Positions 1 through 10,256 of a DNA stretch of 64,000 nucleotides are shown here, piece after piece. Positions within the stretch are counted from its first letter, which is position 1. Every line of letters begins with the position of its first letter. Source of the stretch: Schizosaccharomyces osmophilus (lineage: Eukaryota; Ascomycota; Schizosaccharomycetes; Schizosaccharomycetales; Schizosaccharomycetaceae); assembly GCF_027921745.1 (NCBI RefSeq), contig NC_079239.1, forward strand, positions 2,693,501-2,757,500, read 5' to 3'. Under the pieces are notes generated by a model, which was given only the letters and a program-made list of their open reading frames with translations, searched no databases and was not told where the DNA came from. A program made the translations under genes and the position numbers.

Positions 1-1
1 T

Positions 2-3000
2 GAATCTAACGAGACCAAGACCACGACGCTTGATAGCAGCAGCAATATAATACTCATCAGACATAATCTCAGTCTCTCCAGCACCTCCAGCTGGAAGACT
101 AGCTTTCCAACCACGCTCAAAGTCCTCTTGACAACGGCTTAACAAATATTTTCTAAATAACAAGCCACCCCTAACAGGTTGACCGTTCTTGTCTAATACG
201 TTTTCATCTCTTATAGAGTCATCTATACTGTCCATCATCTTACGAGCAAATCGGGCATACATGTTAGAGAAATTTGGTTCGTCAGTAGCCTTTTCGAATG
301 TCAATTGGATAACTAATCTAAGAGTGTGACCATCAGTCTCTCTACGGGATTGCATGGCCAACTCTAAGATTTGGTCCGAAATCTTTTCGAATTTCTCCAA
401 GGTCATCTTGTTCAAAGAACCCTTAACCTTACGATGAATAACCTCAGGAGGAAGAAGATCTTCTTCCTGTTCAGCCTTGGCTTCAGGCTTTTCAGCAAGT
501 TTCTTAGGTTGCCAACGGTTAGCCGATAATTGCAATGGTTGCACTTGTTCGGCAGGAATAGTTAAAGTAGAAGGGTCAGCCTTTTCGCGTTCACCGCCGC
601 CACCACGACGGGACCCACGCTGGGAACCTCTGTGTGACCCACCATGACCATGATGACTCATGCCACGACTAGGAGCACTCTTGTAATTACTACCAGAACG
701 GAATCCTGTACCTGAATCACCAAAGCCGCGATCAACACCAAGGCGTGACATTGACTTTCTTTCAGAATGACCGCCAAAGCCTGGGCCAGCGTGTGAGTCC
801 CTAGTAGAACCAGAGCGAGAGCTTTGACGACTGGAACCATAACCACCACGAGAACTCTTGTCGCTGAAAGCAGGGGTAACAGTTCCCTTCATTTTCTCAT
901 CCCAGCCATAAGCAGGCTTATCTGTGTAATATGTTTGGAACTGCATAAGGAAAGGGATATCGTAAATAAGTTTACCATCCTTAATTTCACCCTCGGTGGC
1001 AGGTCGCTTTAAGGGAGAAGGGTAGACAATGCTGGAAATATCTGAAATAACACTAGCTTGAAGTAAAGAGTTGAGAGCAGCAGAAGGTTTCGAAGGAGAT
1101 TTTAAACTTTCGATGCCAGACAGATTTTCCCTTTTGGGAGTTAAATTGCGAGACTCCACAACAGAAGATTCGGGAGAAATCTTGATGTCCTCAGGCTTGG
1201 TCTTATCTTCCTTTTGATCATCGCTCTTTGGCAGCTCGTCAGATTTCGAGCTTCCTTCGACCTCAAGCTTAGCCTTCTCTTCGACTTCGCGTTTAGCCTT
1301 TTCTTCAACCTCACGACTGGCCTTCTCTTCAGCCTCATGTTTAGTCTTTTCTTCAGCTTCACGTTTAGTCTTTTCTTCAGCCTCACGTTTAGTCTTTTCT
1401 TCAGCTTCACGTTTAGACTTTTCTTCAGCTTCACGCTTAGTCTTTTCTTCAGCTTCACGCTTAGTCTTTTCTTCAGCTTCCTGTTTGGCCTTTTCTTCAG
1501 CTTCCTGTTTGGCCTTTTCTTCAGCCTCCTGCTTGGCCTTTTGTTCGGCTTCCAGCTTGGCCTTCTGTTCGGCTTCCTTCTGGGCCTTTTCTTCGACTTC
1601 CTTCTGGGCCTTCTCTTCGACTTCACGTTTCACCTTTTCTTCAGCCTCTCGCTTGGCCTTTTCTTCAGCGTGTCTTCTAGCCTCTTCTTCCGCTTTTTCT
1701 TGAATACGTTGTTGAACAGCTTGTTTAACGGCGTCCTTCCGCTTGGAAACCTCTTCTTCTGTTAAATGAGGAGTAACAGCACTGTCTAACCGTGGGCTAG
1801 ATTCTTCAGACTTAGGCTCAGATTTACTCTTTTGAGGAACAACTACCTCAGTATTGGTAGCAGGGTTGACAATTTTCAGCGCACTGCTCTTCTTCTGTTG
1901 CTTCACAATAGGAGTAAATGAGCCAGATCTGGAACTTACGGGTGTAGAAGAGTTTGGCGAGTCAACAACTGGTTCCGATACTTGGGAAGTGCTACGGGAC
2001 ATATTGGGGAAAGTTGGTGGTGTAAATGGCGTTTGTGGATATACGGGATAGTATTGAGGAACATAGCCTGGCTGTAACATTGCGCCATATTGCATCATGT
2101 TGGGATCAACAATATATGGTGCTTGTCCGTAAATTTGGCCATAGGGAGGTTGCATTGATACAGGCATCTGAACAGGATTAGCAGGTGAACCCATACCTTG
2201 AGGAGTATTCCGAGGATTTTGAGCAGAGTTCCGGCCATTGGAAGCGAAAGGAGGGTAACCGGAATGACCATTGTTGTACTGTCTTCTTCCATTTCCTCTG
2301 TTGTAGCGCTGAGTATCATTACGACCATTATTTTTATAAGAATAGCCATGCTGATAGTGTGGGGAATATTTATTGTAGGAAGGATAAGAATTTCCGTAGC
2401 GTTCATACTGACGGTTTTGGCGGTGGGGTTTACCAGAACTGTTAAATGAGGGTGTGCTAGATGCAGGTGTTTGACCCGAAGGGTCAGCAGGCTCAGAAAC
2501 TAAGTTTGTGTTATTAGATTTGGCTGAAGCAGCAGAATCATTAGAACTGGAATTATTAGAGGATGGGGCAGCAGCACGGGAACCTTTGGAGACGGGACTG
2601 GATCCGGGCTGTCCAGTCGGATTAGAGGAGCTATTTCTACGAGGAACATTGTTTTTTGGTTGGTTGGAAGGAACACTTGCCTTTATGTGCTGTTTAGTAG
2701 AAATAGGAGCATTTCTTGTGATTGATCCAAATTGAATTGGAACGGTAGGAAGAGTGTTTGTTGATTGATTTTGATCAGATGGGGTGCTTTCAACAGCATC
2801 CTTTGGTTCCTCTTGATTAACTTTTTGTTCTTCCGAGTTAGCCGGTGCTGTCTTTTCGACGTCATGCGTTTGAGTAGCCTCCTCAGACTGCTTTGGTTTT
2901 GACCCAGCGCTATGGTTCTGCTTGCTCTCTGAAGAAGCACTCGTGGAAGCTGGCTTTCCAGCATTTGAAGGGGCTTCCAAGGGTTTCTCCTTGTTAGCAA

Positions 3001-3295
3001 GTCTACTTGAAGCCTTTTTTTCTTGTTCCTTCGCATCCTTTACATCTGTTTTTTTTTCAGAAGTGGCAACGGGCTTTTCAGGATTAACCGATGCATTTGT
3101 TGAAGGAGTAGTATCTTGGGCATCAGCAGTAGCCGAGCCAGCAGTCGAAGGTTTAGCAATATCAGTGGATGGAGCAGCAGGCTTCTCAGAAGTTGCGTTT
3201 TGTGGTTTTACGTTTGCATTTTTCATAGACTGGCTAGCAGCCAACGCACGTGCATAACTAAACTTTTGAGTATTCGATGGCGGCTTCGAAGACAT
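2..3295 (-). CDS. tif471: Translation initiation factor eIF4G (N-terminal 1098 codons; runs off window start)
   Basis: Scaffold of the eIF4F cap-binding complex: it bridges eIF4E, eIF4A, poly(A)-binding protein and the 40S ribosome. An open frame runs from ATG 3295 to the window edge with no stop. The N-terminal third is low-complexity, rich in S, P, N and Q. Residues about 535-680 form a charged E/A/K/R run built on an 8-residue unit. A canonical YxxxxL-phi eIF4E-binding motif (YDIPFLM) lies near residue 776, followed by an RG/SR-rich stretch. The start of the MIF4G HEAT domain appears from about residue 955 ([20 protein letters not shown]). The C-terminal part of MIF4G is outside the window. 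It is divergently arranged with lys7, as in S. pombe. Identification is firm; the length of the charged run may vary between strains. Confidence 0.93.
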   Translation of the reverse strand, partial: MSSKPPSNTQKFSYARALAASQSMKNANVKPQNATSEKPAAPSTDIAKPSTAGSATADAQDTTPSTNASVNPEKPVATSEKKTDVKDAKEQEKKASSRLANKEKPLEAPSNAGKPASTSASSESKQNHSAGSKPKQSEEATQTHDVEKTAPANSEEQKVNQEEPKDAVESTPSDQNQSTNTLPTVPIQFGSITRNAPISTKQHIKASVPSNQPKNNVPRRNSSSNPTGQPGSSPVSKGSRAAAPSSNNSSSNDSAASAKSNNTNLVSEPADPSGQTPASSTPSFNSSGKPHRQNRQYERYGNSYPSYNKYSPHYQHGYSYKNNGRNDTQRYNRGNGRRQYNNGHSGYPPFASNGRNSAQNPRNTPQGMGSPANPVQMPVSMQPPYGQIYGQAPYIVDPNMMQYGAMLQPGYVPQYYPVYPQTPFTPPTFPNMSRSTSQVSEPVVDSPNSSTPVSSRSGSFTPIVKQQKKSSALKIVNPATNTEVVVPQKSKSEPKSEESSPRLDSAVTPHLTEEEVSKRKDAVKQAVQQRIQEKAEEEARRHAEEKAKREAEEKVKREVEEKAQKEVEEKAQKEAEQKAKLEAEQKAKQEAEEKAKQEAEEKAKQEAEEKTKREAEEKTKREAEEKSKREAEEKTKREAEEKTKREAEEKTKHEAEEKASREVEEKAKREVEEKAKLEVEGSSKSDELPKSDDQKEDKTKPEDIKISPESSVVESRNLTPKRENLSGIESLKSPSKPSAALNSLLQASVISDISSIVYPSPLKRPATEGEIKDGKLIYDIPFLMQFQTYYTDKPAYGWDEKMKGTVTPAFSDKSSRGGYGSSRQSSRSGSTRDSHAGPGFGGHSERKSMSRLGVDRGFGDSGTGFRSGSNYKSAPSRGMSHHGHGGSHRGSQRGSRRGGGGEREKADPSTLTIPAEQVQPLQLSANRWQPKKLAEKPEAKAEQEEDLLPPEVIHRKVKGSLNKMTLEKFEKISDQILELAMQSRRETDGHTLRLVIQLTFEKATDEPNFSNMYARFARKMMDSIDDSIRDENVLDKNGQPVRGGLLFRKYLLSRCQEDFERGWKASLPAGGAGETEIMSDEYYIAAAIKRRGLGLVRF
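1255..1690 (-). repeat. 24-bp coding minisatellite in eIF4G
   Basis: Roughly 17 tandem copies of a 24-bp unit encode the octapeptide type EEKTKREA, with variants [16 protein letters not shown] and EQKAKLEA. The central copies (about 1325-1480) are nearly identical at DNA level and the outer ones are more diverged, the usual picture of a tandem repeat that expands and contracts in its middle. The predicted structure is one long charged alpha-helix or coiled coil between the N-terminal tail and the eIF4E-binding motif. Confidence 0.9.
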
Positions 3296-4038
3296 TCTCT
3301 CTTAGTTTTTACGTCAAAGAAAATAAATAAACTGAAAGAGACCACCAGAAATCGAAATCTTTCAATTAGTACTTCGTTTGTTTTTTTAAGAACAACCGAA
3401 TCTTTCTTTCGTTCTATATTACCCCGAAAGAAAAATTACTAATTAGAGATTCTAAGGGAACGGAATACAATAAATAAACCTATATTCCAAATTCCGTTAA
3501 AAAAATAAAACTACCCTCCAGAAGACTGGATAACAAATTTTCAACTGAAGTAGTTGGGTGGGTTGGTGGTGGTTAACAGGAAAATTCAAGATGGCGGCAC
3601 TAAGGCAGCCGGTCCTGATGGCAAAGAGAACAATTTAACGACATCGCTGTACATCATTGTATACGACACCACCAAAGAAATACCAGTATCTTTTATGCTG
3701 TAGTATTTGGTAAGTTAGTCCTTATATATTGAATGTTTGGAGTAAAAAAAGTAGTTGTTTTGGGGAACTTGATTAACGGTTGAAGTTGGTTCGCCGAATG
3801 AACTGCATATTTAGGTCTATCATGTATTGGCGTTGAGCGTACAGATACCTTGCCCTCTATTCATAGACATGAAATAATGATGAAGTTGCTAATCTCTAGT
3901 ACATCGTACTTTTTCTATATCTTGTTGACTTTTCTTAGAAGCCGTTTATTTAATTGCGTTCTCCTTTTCATGGGACGTCTGCCTGTAAACGAAGAAGAGA
4001 AATTCAAAATATACTAAAGACACCGGTGTTATTAAAAA
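3296..4038. promoter_or_regulatory. Divergent tif471/lys7 intergenic region
   Basis: 743 bp between two genes that read outwards. It must hold both promoters and the tif471 5' leader. I see AT-rich DNA and a few pyrimidine tracts, but no open frame or RNA gene that I can support. Confidence 0.5.
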
Positions 4039-4933
4039 ATGGCTTCAAGTGTTGTTAAAATCTTAGTTAACACGCAGTCTTGGTCCGATCAGGTGAATGT
4101 ATGCAATAATTCCATAGTTTTGCTGCAGATGCTAACATGTACCTGTGTCTTAGTCGTCCCCAGAACTCCAGTTGTTACTTCCGGAAGAAAAATCGCAAGT
4201 AAAACGATACTATTTCGCCAAAGATGCGAATATGGCGATGGCTTCCATGCTCGTGAAGCGGCAGGTACTTGCTACACTTTTCTGTACAAAACCAGACTCT
4301 GTGCGGATAAGTATAGCCGAAAATGGACGTCCATATTACTCCAAAAAAGTTTCCGAAAACACCGATTTCGATTTTAATGTGTCTCATTATGGCGGTATGG
4401 TAGTATTCGTGGGTATTTGGATTTCCAAGAATAGTCCAATTTCGACGCAAAGTCCACGCAGCATTGGTGTAGACATAGTTGAGTGCAAAAGCCTAAGTGA
4501 CGAACCCAACTGGATGGACGATTTTGAATTCGTATTCAATCGGGAACAGTGGACACAGGTTTTCTCCTCCGGCGATCGTTTGGCAGCTTTTTTTCTCTTT
4601 TGGGCTTCTAAAGAAGCCGTGTTAAAGTCACTTGGATTGGGACTTCATGGTGACCCTGCTCTCGTTGAATTACAAATTCCGGTGTTTCAAGATTTCGTAT
4701 GCGGCAGCAACATACATGCGTTGCGTGCTGGAACCGCTTCCTATGCTAAGAGCAGATTTCAATTAGAATTGCAGAAATTAAATATTAATGGATCTGTATT
4801 TTTCATTGCGATTGCTTATCCTGCCGACCTTGAAGTTTTAGAGTCCGATTGGCTAGAGGTGTCAAGTCTTTCTACAGATCATCTTCAACAAAAAATCATC
4901 GAAAAATTTAATTACAATACTATGAAATTTTAG
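4039..4933 (+). CDS. lys7: 4'-phosphopantetheinyl transferase (alpha-aminoadipate reductase activation)
   Basis: Transfers 4'-phosphopantetheine from CoA to carrier domains; in fission yeast its known target is the lysine-pathway alpha-aminoadipate reductase. Two exons: 4039-4098 and 4154-4933 (279 residues). The intron has a GTATGC donor, a GCTAAC branch site and a TAG acceptor. After splicing the N-terminus aligns with human AASDHPPT (LLPEEKSQVKRYYFAKDANM against IQPEEKERIGQFVFARDAK). Family motifs follow in order: FNVSHYGG, then GVDIVE, then FFLFWASKEAVLKSLG, whose D/E and K residues are the Mg2+/CoA-binding set. An earlier in-phase donor (GTGAAT, 4093) would remove two residues. The neighbour relationship with tif471 and nuc2 matches S. 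pombe. Confidence 0.9.
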
Positions 4934-5218
4934 TTTTGCATTCCGTTCATACGCTACAGAGGATAAATCGTTCTTTTTGGTATGCCATCTCGCTACCTTA
5001 CTCGTTATCTGAAGTACATTTCGAGATCATCTTTTTCATCCTCTTCTACTTCTACAAAAGTAAATAAGCATTTTTTTTGCTTGTTTTAATGTTTCACTCA
5101 TCATCCCATCTTGTCCTTCCAAACTTTTGTTGTTCATACTCGTTGAGCCTCGCTATAATACAGCTTGTTGATGTTGACACGGTTCTACTTCAACAAACAA
5201 TTGAATTATTGAATTGAC

Positions 5219-7342
5219 ATGGTAGACCGACTAAAATGCCTTATCTGGTATTCTATTGATAATCAGCAGTATAAAAATGCCATCTTTTACGCAGAAAGGT
5301 TGTATGCCGTTGAAGATTCAGGCGAAAGTTTACACCTTTTGGCATATTCGCATCTTCTTAACCTTGATTACAACATTGCTTTTGATTTATTAAATCGTAA
5401 TGTTAAGCACATTCCCTGTGTATTTGTCTTTGCAAAAGTGTGTTTAATTTTAGGTCGTTACAAACAAGGCATCACTTCTATAGAAACCTGTCGCCCGCAG
5501 TGGAAATCTATATTGCCAAACTGTAAGTTCTCGATGCAAGGATGCGTTTTGAAACTAATTCTTTAGTAAATGATACCAATGCTAATCGAGGTCGCCCGGA
5601 CGCCTCGAGCATGCTTGATGTCTTGGGCTTAATGTACAAAAAGGCGGGTTATATAAAAAAAGCAACAGAATGCTTTGTAGAATCCATTTCCATAAATCCA
5701 TACAATTTTACTTGTTTTCAAAATTTAATCGCAATTGGTATGTTATAATAATTTCTTCTTGCTGCCCTGACGAAAACGGCCTTGCGACAAAATCATTATA
5801 AATGATGTTGCTAACTATGAACTAGGAGTCCCTCTTGATGTGGATAACATTTTTATTCTACCCCCATATTTGAATGCCCCAAAACTTTCAGAAAAATTCC
5901 AATTTAATCCTCCTTTGGCTGGTCCTGATACCTATTCTCTAAAACGTGGAAAAAAACCTTTCCCATCACTAACGAAGCAAACAACTTCCGAGTTCCCAGT
6001 CAACCCTTCCTCCAGTTCTTCCATGTCGGCTTTTACGAATTGGTTTGACCGAGTTGATCCTAACACTAATGACGCGGAAGAGGAAGGAATAAAAGAGGAA
6101 GCAAAATTAAACCCAAGTTCAGCTTCCTATACCGATTCCTTAAAACCGTCTACGAGTTCGTCTTCTGTGCGAAAAGACATTCTCTCTAAAAATGAGGTTG
6201 CAAGTGCAAAGCTATCAACATACAAAACCGGTGCGCGCTTTGCAGCCAAGTTACGCGAAGCTAGCAACAAACGAAATGAGGGAGAGCTACCTTTAAATTA
6301 TAAGGATGAAGATTTCAATTTGTTAGAGCTACTAAAAATCTTTGCAAAAGGTTGCTATTTTCTAGCTTGTTATCAGTTAAAGGAAGCATTGTCTTACTTT
6401 TTAAGTTTATCACGGGAGCATAGGATGACACCGTTTGTACTTTCGAAAATAGGAGTCACATACTTTGAAATGGTCAATTACGAAAAAGCTGAAGAAGTAT
6501 TTCAGAAGCTTCGTGATTTACGCCCATCACAAGTAATAGATATGGAAATATATTCTACAGCTCTTTGGCACTTACAAAAATCCGTTCCTTTGTCTTATTT
6601 AGCTCATGAAATGTTGGAGACCAATCCATACTCACCAGAGGCGTGGTGTATATTAGCCAATTGCTTCTCTTTGCAAAGGGAGCACTCACAGGCACTTAAA
6701 TGTATAAATAGAGGATTACAGTTAGATCCTACCTTTGAATATGCATACACGCTTCAGGGTCACGAACATTCCGCTAATGAGGAGTATGAAAAGTCGAAAA
6801 CTTCGTTTAGAAAAGCGATACGTATCAATGCCCGACATTATAATGCTTGGTATGGTTTAGGAATGGTCTATTTGAAAACAGGAAGAAATGATCAGGCCGA
6901 CTTTCACTTTCAACGTGCAGCCGAGATTAATCCCAACAATTCCGTTTTAATAAGTTGCATTGGTATGATCTTCGAGAGATGTAAAGATTTTGAAAAAGCT
7001 TTAGAATTTTACTGCAAGGCCTGTGAGTTAGATGAAAAATCCTCGCTCGCACGTTTCAAAAAGGCAAAAGTTTTGATTTTATTGCACAATTATGATAGAG
7101 CATTAACCGAGCTGGAACGATTAAAATCCATTGCACCAGACGAAGCTAACGTTCATTTTATGCTGGGAAAAATATACAAACAAAGAGGACAAAAGAATAT
7201 GGCGATGCGGCATTTGACAATTGCATGGAATTTGGATGGAAAAGCCAATCACATAATAAAAGAATCCATTGAAAATCTGGACATCTTAGAAGAAAACTTA
7301 CTCACTGAAACGGGTGAAATTTACAAGAATTATGACAATTAG
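5219..7342 (+). CDS. nuc2: Anaphase-promoting complex TPR subunit Nuc2 (Apc3/Cdc27)
   Basis: TPR scaffold of the APC/C ubiquitin ligase, needed for the metaphase-anaphase transition and receiving the IR tails of coactivators. Three exons, 5219-5522, 5567-5737 and 5826-7342, give 663 residues; introns of 44 and 88 bp have GTAAGT/GTATGT donors and TAG acceptors, and the second has a GCTAAC branch. Spliced frames join cleanly (ILPNLNDTNANRGRPDAS; IAIGVPLDVDN). The N-terminal TPRs (exons 1-2) are separated from the C-terminal TPR superhelix (from about residue 280) by an S/N-rich, poorly conserved linker. The C-terminal array includes a very conserved stretch (NPYSPEAWCILANCFSLQRE, then GHEHSANEEYEKSKTSFRKA). 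Confidence 0.95.
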
Positions 7343-7670
7343 GGGAAATCCTTTTATGACAACTCTCAACTATATAATTATGGTTTATAATGATTCTCAG
7401 GTATAAGCTATTAATAGGATAGAAAAAAGAATTATAATTTATTTTTATTTACAAAATGACAATATGTAACAGATATAGTCTTCTGAAACAACCGTTGAGC
7501 TTTTTCATTGCAACCGCATACAGTACTCACCGTAGGATAAATTAGGTACTTATGAAATCATTCGTTTCTCCGTTCCCAACCTACCGATTTTGTGATTAAC
7601 AACTTCTTTACCAGAACACATTCATTTTAGTCTTGACTAAATAAATAAAGAGAAGAAGGGTAAAGGAATC
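7343..7670. other. nuc2-slc1 intergenic region
   Basis: 328 bp between two genes reading the same way, containing the nuc2 3' end and the slc1 promoter and leader. AT-rich; no further gene seen. Confidence 0.5.
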
Positions 7671-8569
7671 ATGGGATTCTTAAAAAGTGCAGTATTAGCT
7701 ACGGTTTCGATTTTTGCTGGGTTATGTGGCATTAACAAGGTTTTTTGTCTGCCAGAGCCTTTCCGATACTATTTCCGCTACTTTGCATGTTTCACTTTTC
7801 TAGCAATTAGTGCTGCTTATGGTGTTGTTGCTTCTGCCATATGCCGTTTATGTGGACATCCAGTTTTAGGACAATATCTCACTGCGAAAGCCTACTATCG
7901 CATGACGAGCCCAGTATTAGACGTCCGTTTCCGAGTTGAAAACGATGAAATCTTAAAAAAAAACAGGCCGGCTGTCCTAGTGGTCAATCATCAATCGTAA
8001 GCATAAAATGATAGCAAGCGATTGCAACAAAAGAACTAACAGGATTAAGTGAACTAGACATTTTGCTTGCAGGAAGCGTTTTCCATCCCAATTTCTCAAT
8101 TATTTCAAAAAAGTCCTTAAAGTACATTCCTTTACTAGGATGGTTCATGCTACTTTCAGATGCCGTCTTTGTCGACCGAGCTAGACGTGAAGATGCCATT
8201 GCTCTTTTCGCAAAAGCTGCTCAACGTATGAAAAAAGAGAATCTTGACATTTGGGTTTTTGCTGAAGGAACTCGTACTTATGCAGAAAAGCCATTACTCT
8301 TACCGCTTAAAAAGGGTGCTTTCCATCTGGCTGTTCAAGCTCAAGCTCCGATTATTCCTATAGCTGTTCAGAACTACTCCCACATATTCCATCCTCCCAC
8401 TAAGGTGTTTAGTAGAGGTGAAGCACTTGCGAAGGTTTTAGATCCCATATCTACAGTTGGCAAAACAGCTGCAGATGTGAATTCTTTGTTGCGTGAAACA
8501 CAAGAAAAAATGGAAGCTGCTATGATTGAAATTGATGGTTTTGGAAAAGAAGATACAAAAACCAAGTAA
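7671..8569 (+). CDS. slc1: 1-acylglycerol-3-phosphate O-acyltransferase
   Basis: Makes phosphatidic acid by acylating lysophosphatidic acid in the ER or lipid-droplet membrane. Exons 7671-7996 and 8050-8569 give 281 residues. PlsC motifs are visible: NHQSELD (the NHxxxxD catalytic box, spanning the splice junction), then FVDRARR, then VFAEGTRT and IIPIAVQNY. Two hydrophobic segments precede the catalytic box. The frame and NHxxxxD spacing require the acceptor at TTAAG (8049), not the nearer CAG at 8042, which follows the CTAAC branch by only two bases and would break the frame. Use of an AAG acceptor is therefore inferred from phase and motif spacing. Confidence 0.92.
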
Positions 8570-9042
8570 AGAAAGGTGGTGTGTAAGGTGAAGTGCAGTC
8601 TTTGAATACTTCGTTTATTTGATATTTTTTTGTTTAAGTAAATAAATCTCTACTGGATCGAATTTTTATTCCTTCCTTTATTTCATTGCATTTAAAATGA
8701 AAACAAATTGTACATTCCGTACTCCACATTGTTCTTAATCCACTGTAGCATATGTTTTGACTATAAGCATATTTTGTATCTTTATAATATTTCCTTTTAG
8801 CATATGCTACCAATCTTACCCAAATATATGCGTATACATTAACGAGATTTACCGCATAATATTTGTCTCGACTGGTTAGAAAACTTGAGTTGAACAGCTA
8901 CTGAATCACTTTCTAATAATCCTTTAATATTTCGTTTTTTTTTTTAAGAACCAGATTCTCTTACTATTTAAAGAGAACTCTTGCAAGATTTTAAGGTGGA
9001 GTTGCTGAAAATTTGAATGAGTAATATCTAATTGCGGACATT
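8570..9042. other. slc1-ckb1 intergenic region
   Basis: 473 bp of AT-rich DNA with the slc1 3' end and the ckb1 promoter. No other gene seen. Confidence 0.5.
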
Positions 9043-9963
9043 ATGCAACTATATTCCTCTGAAAGGTAAGTTAGCGTACAAAAGAAGAGAAGATGCAAGA
9101 AGAAATCAAAATATTCAAGGAAAGAAATTGTACTAACCTAGTGTTTAGTGAGTCAGACGAATCACAATATTGGGTTGACTGGTTTTTGGGGCTTAAGGGC
9201 AATGAGTTTTTTTGCGAAGTAGATGAAGATTATATACAAGATCGATTTAATTTGACTGGTTTAAGCCAGGAAGTTCCTCAATACTCTCATGCTATAGACT
9301 TAATTTTGGACGTTTTGGATCCTGATTTGTCTGAAGAAATCCAGGATGAAGTGGAAGCTAGTGCCCGCCATCTATATGGTCTGATTCATGCCCGTTATAT
9401 TTTAACAGCTCAAGGGCTGTACAAAATGGTAAGTTGACCATGTGAAAAAATACTTTCAAAGCAGTTACAGCTTCCTCTTCATTTTGAATGGAGGGGAGTC
9501 AACACGTTTTGTAATTGCAGACTGATACTTGTCTTCATTATTACTATCTCAGTAGCTAACAAATCAATAGCTTGAAAAATACAAAAAATGTGATTTTGGT
9601 CATTGTCCTCGTGTTTTATGCAACGGTCAGCCTATGCTACCAGTAGGTCTCTCTGACATACCTCATACGAAATCTGTGAAGCTTTATTGTGCTCGATGTG
9701 AAGACGTATATACTCCAAAATCACAACGACACGCTTCAATCGATGGTGCCTACTTTGGTACTTCTTTCCCTCATATGCTGTTCCAGGTTTATCCTGAATT
9801 GGCAGTCCCGAAGTCACATGAAAGATATATCCCTCGCATCTTTGGATTTAAAGTACATTCTTACTCTGGAATTTATCGAAAACAAGACAACTATAAGGAA
9901 AAGCAGAAAAAACGTCTTCAAGGGGATAGTGCCGATTCTAAGGAAGAAAACGTTGTAACTTAA
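9043..9963 (+). CDS. ckb1: Protein kinase CK2 regulatory (beta) subunit
   Basis: Regulatory dimer core of casein kinase 2. Three exons: 9043-9065 (only 23 nt, MQLYSSE plus part of a Ser codon), 9149-9428 and 9571-9963, giving 231 residues, which I recall as the S. pombe length. The first intron ends at TTTAG 9148; the earlier CTAG at 9141 would put a stop in frame. Visible family features: [20 protein letters not shown] at the N-terminus, the DPDL acidic loop, [14 protein letters not shown], and the zinc-ribbon cysteines (CxxxxxC in [11 protein letters not shown] and CARC further on). An ATG at 9093 opens a longer-looking frame but lies inside intron 1. Confidence 0.95.
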
Positions 9964-10256
9964 GCTATAGCAATATCTTTAATATACTCTCCTTTATTGT
10001 TTCTAATTATTGAAAATGTTGAACTAGAAACATCTCACGCATGGTGTTTTTAATTTGCTATACTTGACTGTGCGTCGAGCGTGGTACGTACGGAAGAAAT
10101 AAAAAGAGAAAATTTATTGTATCGTTTGATGTTTAATAAACTTCTTTGCACACTATTGATTTTGATAAAGACTATTTGATAGGTTCTATAAATATTACTT
10201 CAGCTTCTTTTTTTTTTTTTTTTTTTAATACATTAAAGGGCACCTTGTCACTGATT

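Noticed and set aside
1214-1765. 183-codon plus-strand frame with F/S/L repeats
   Set aside because: It is the antisense of the eIF4G minisatellite; the repeat's period of 24 keeps several frames open.
9093-9148. ATG at 9093 as the start of ckb1
   Set aside because: It lies in an intron. The 23-nt first exon at 9043 restores the conserved MQLYSSES start and the right length.
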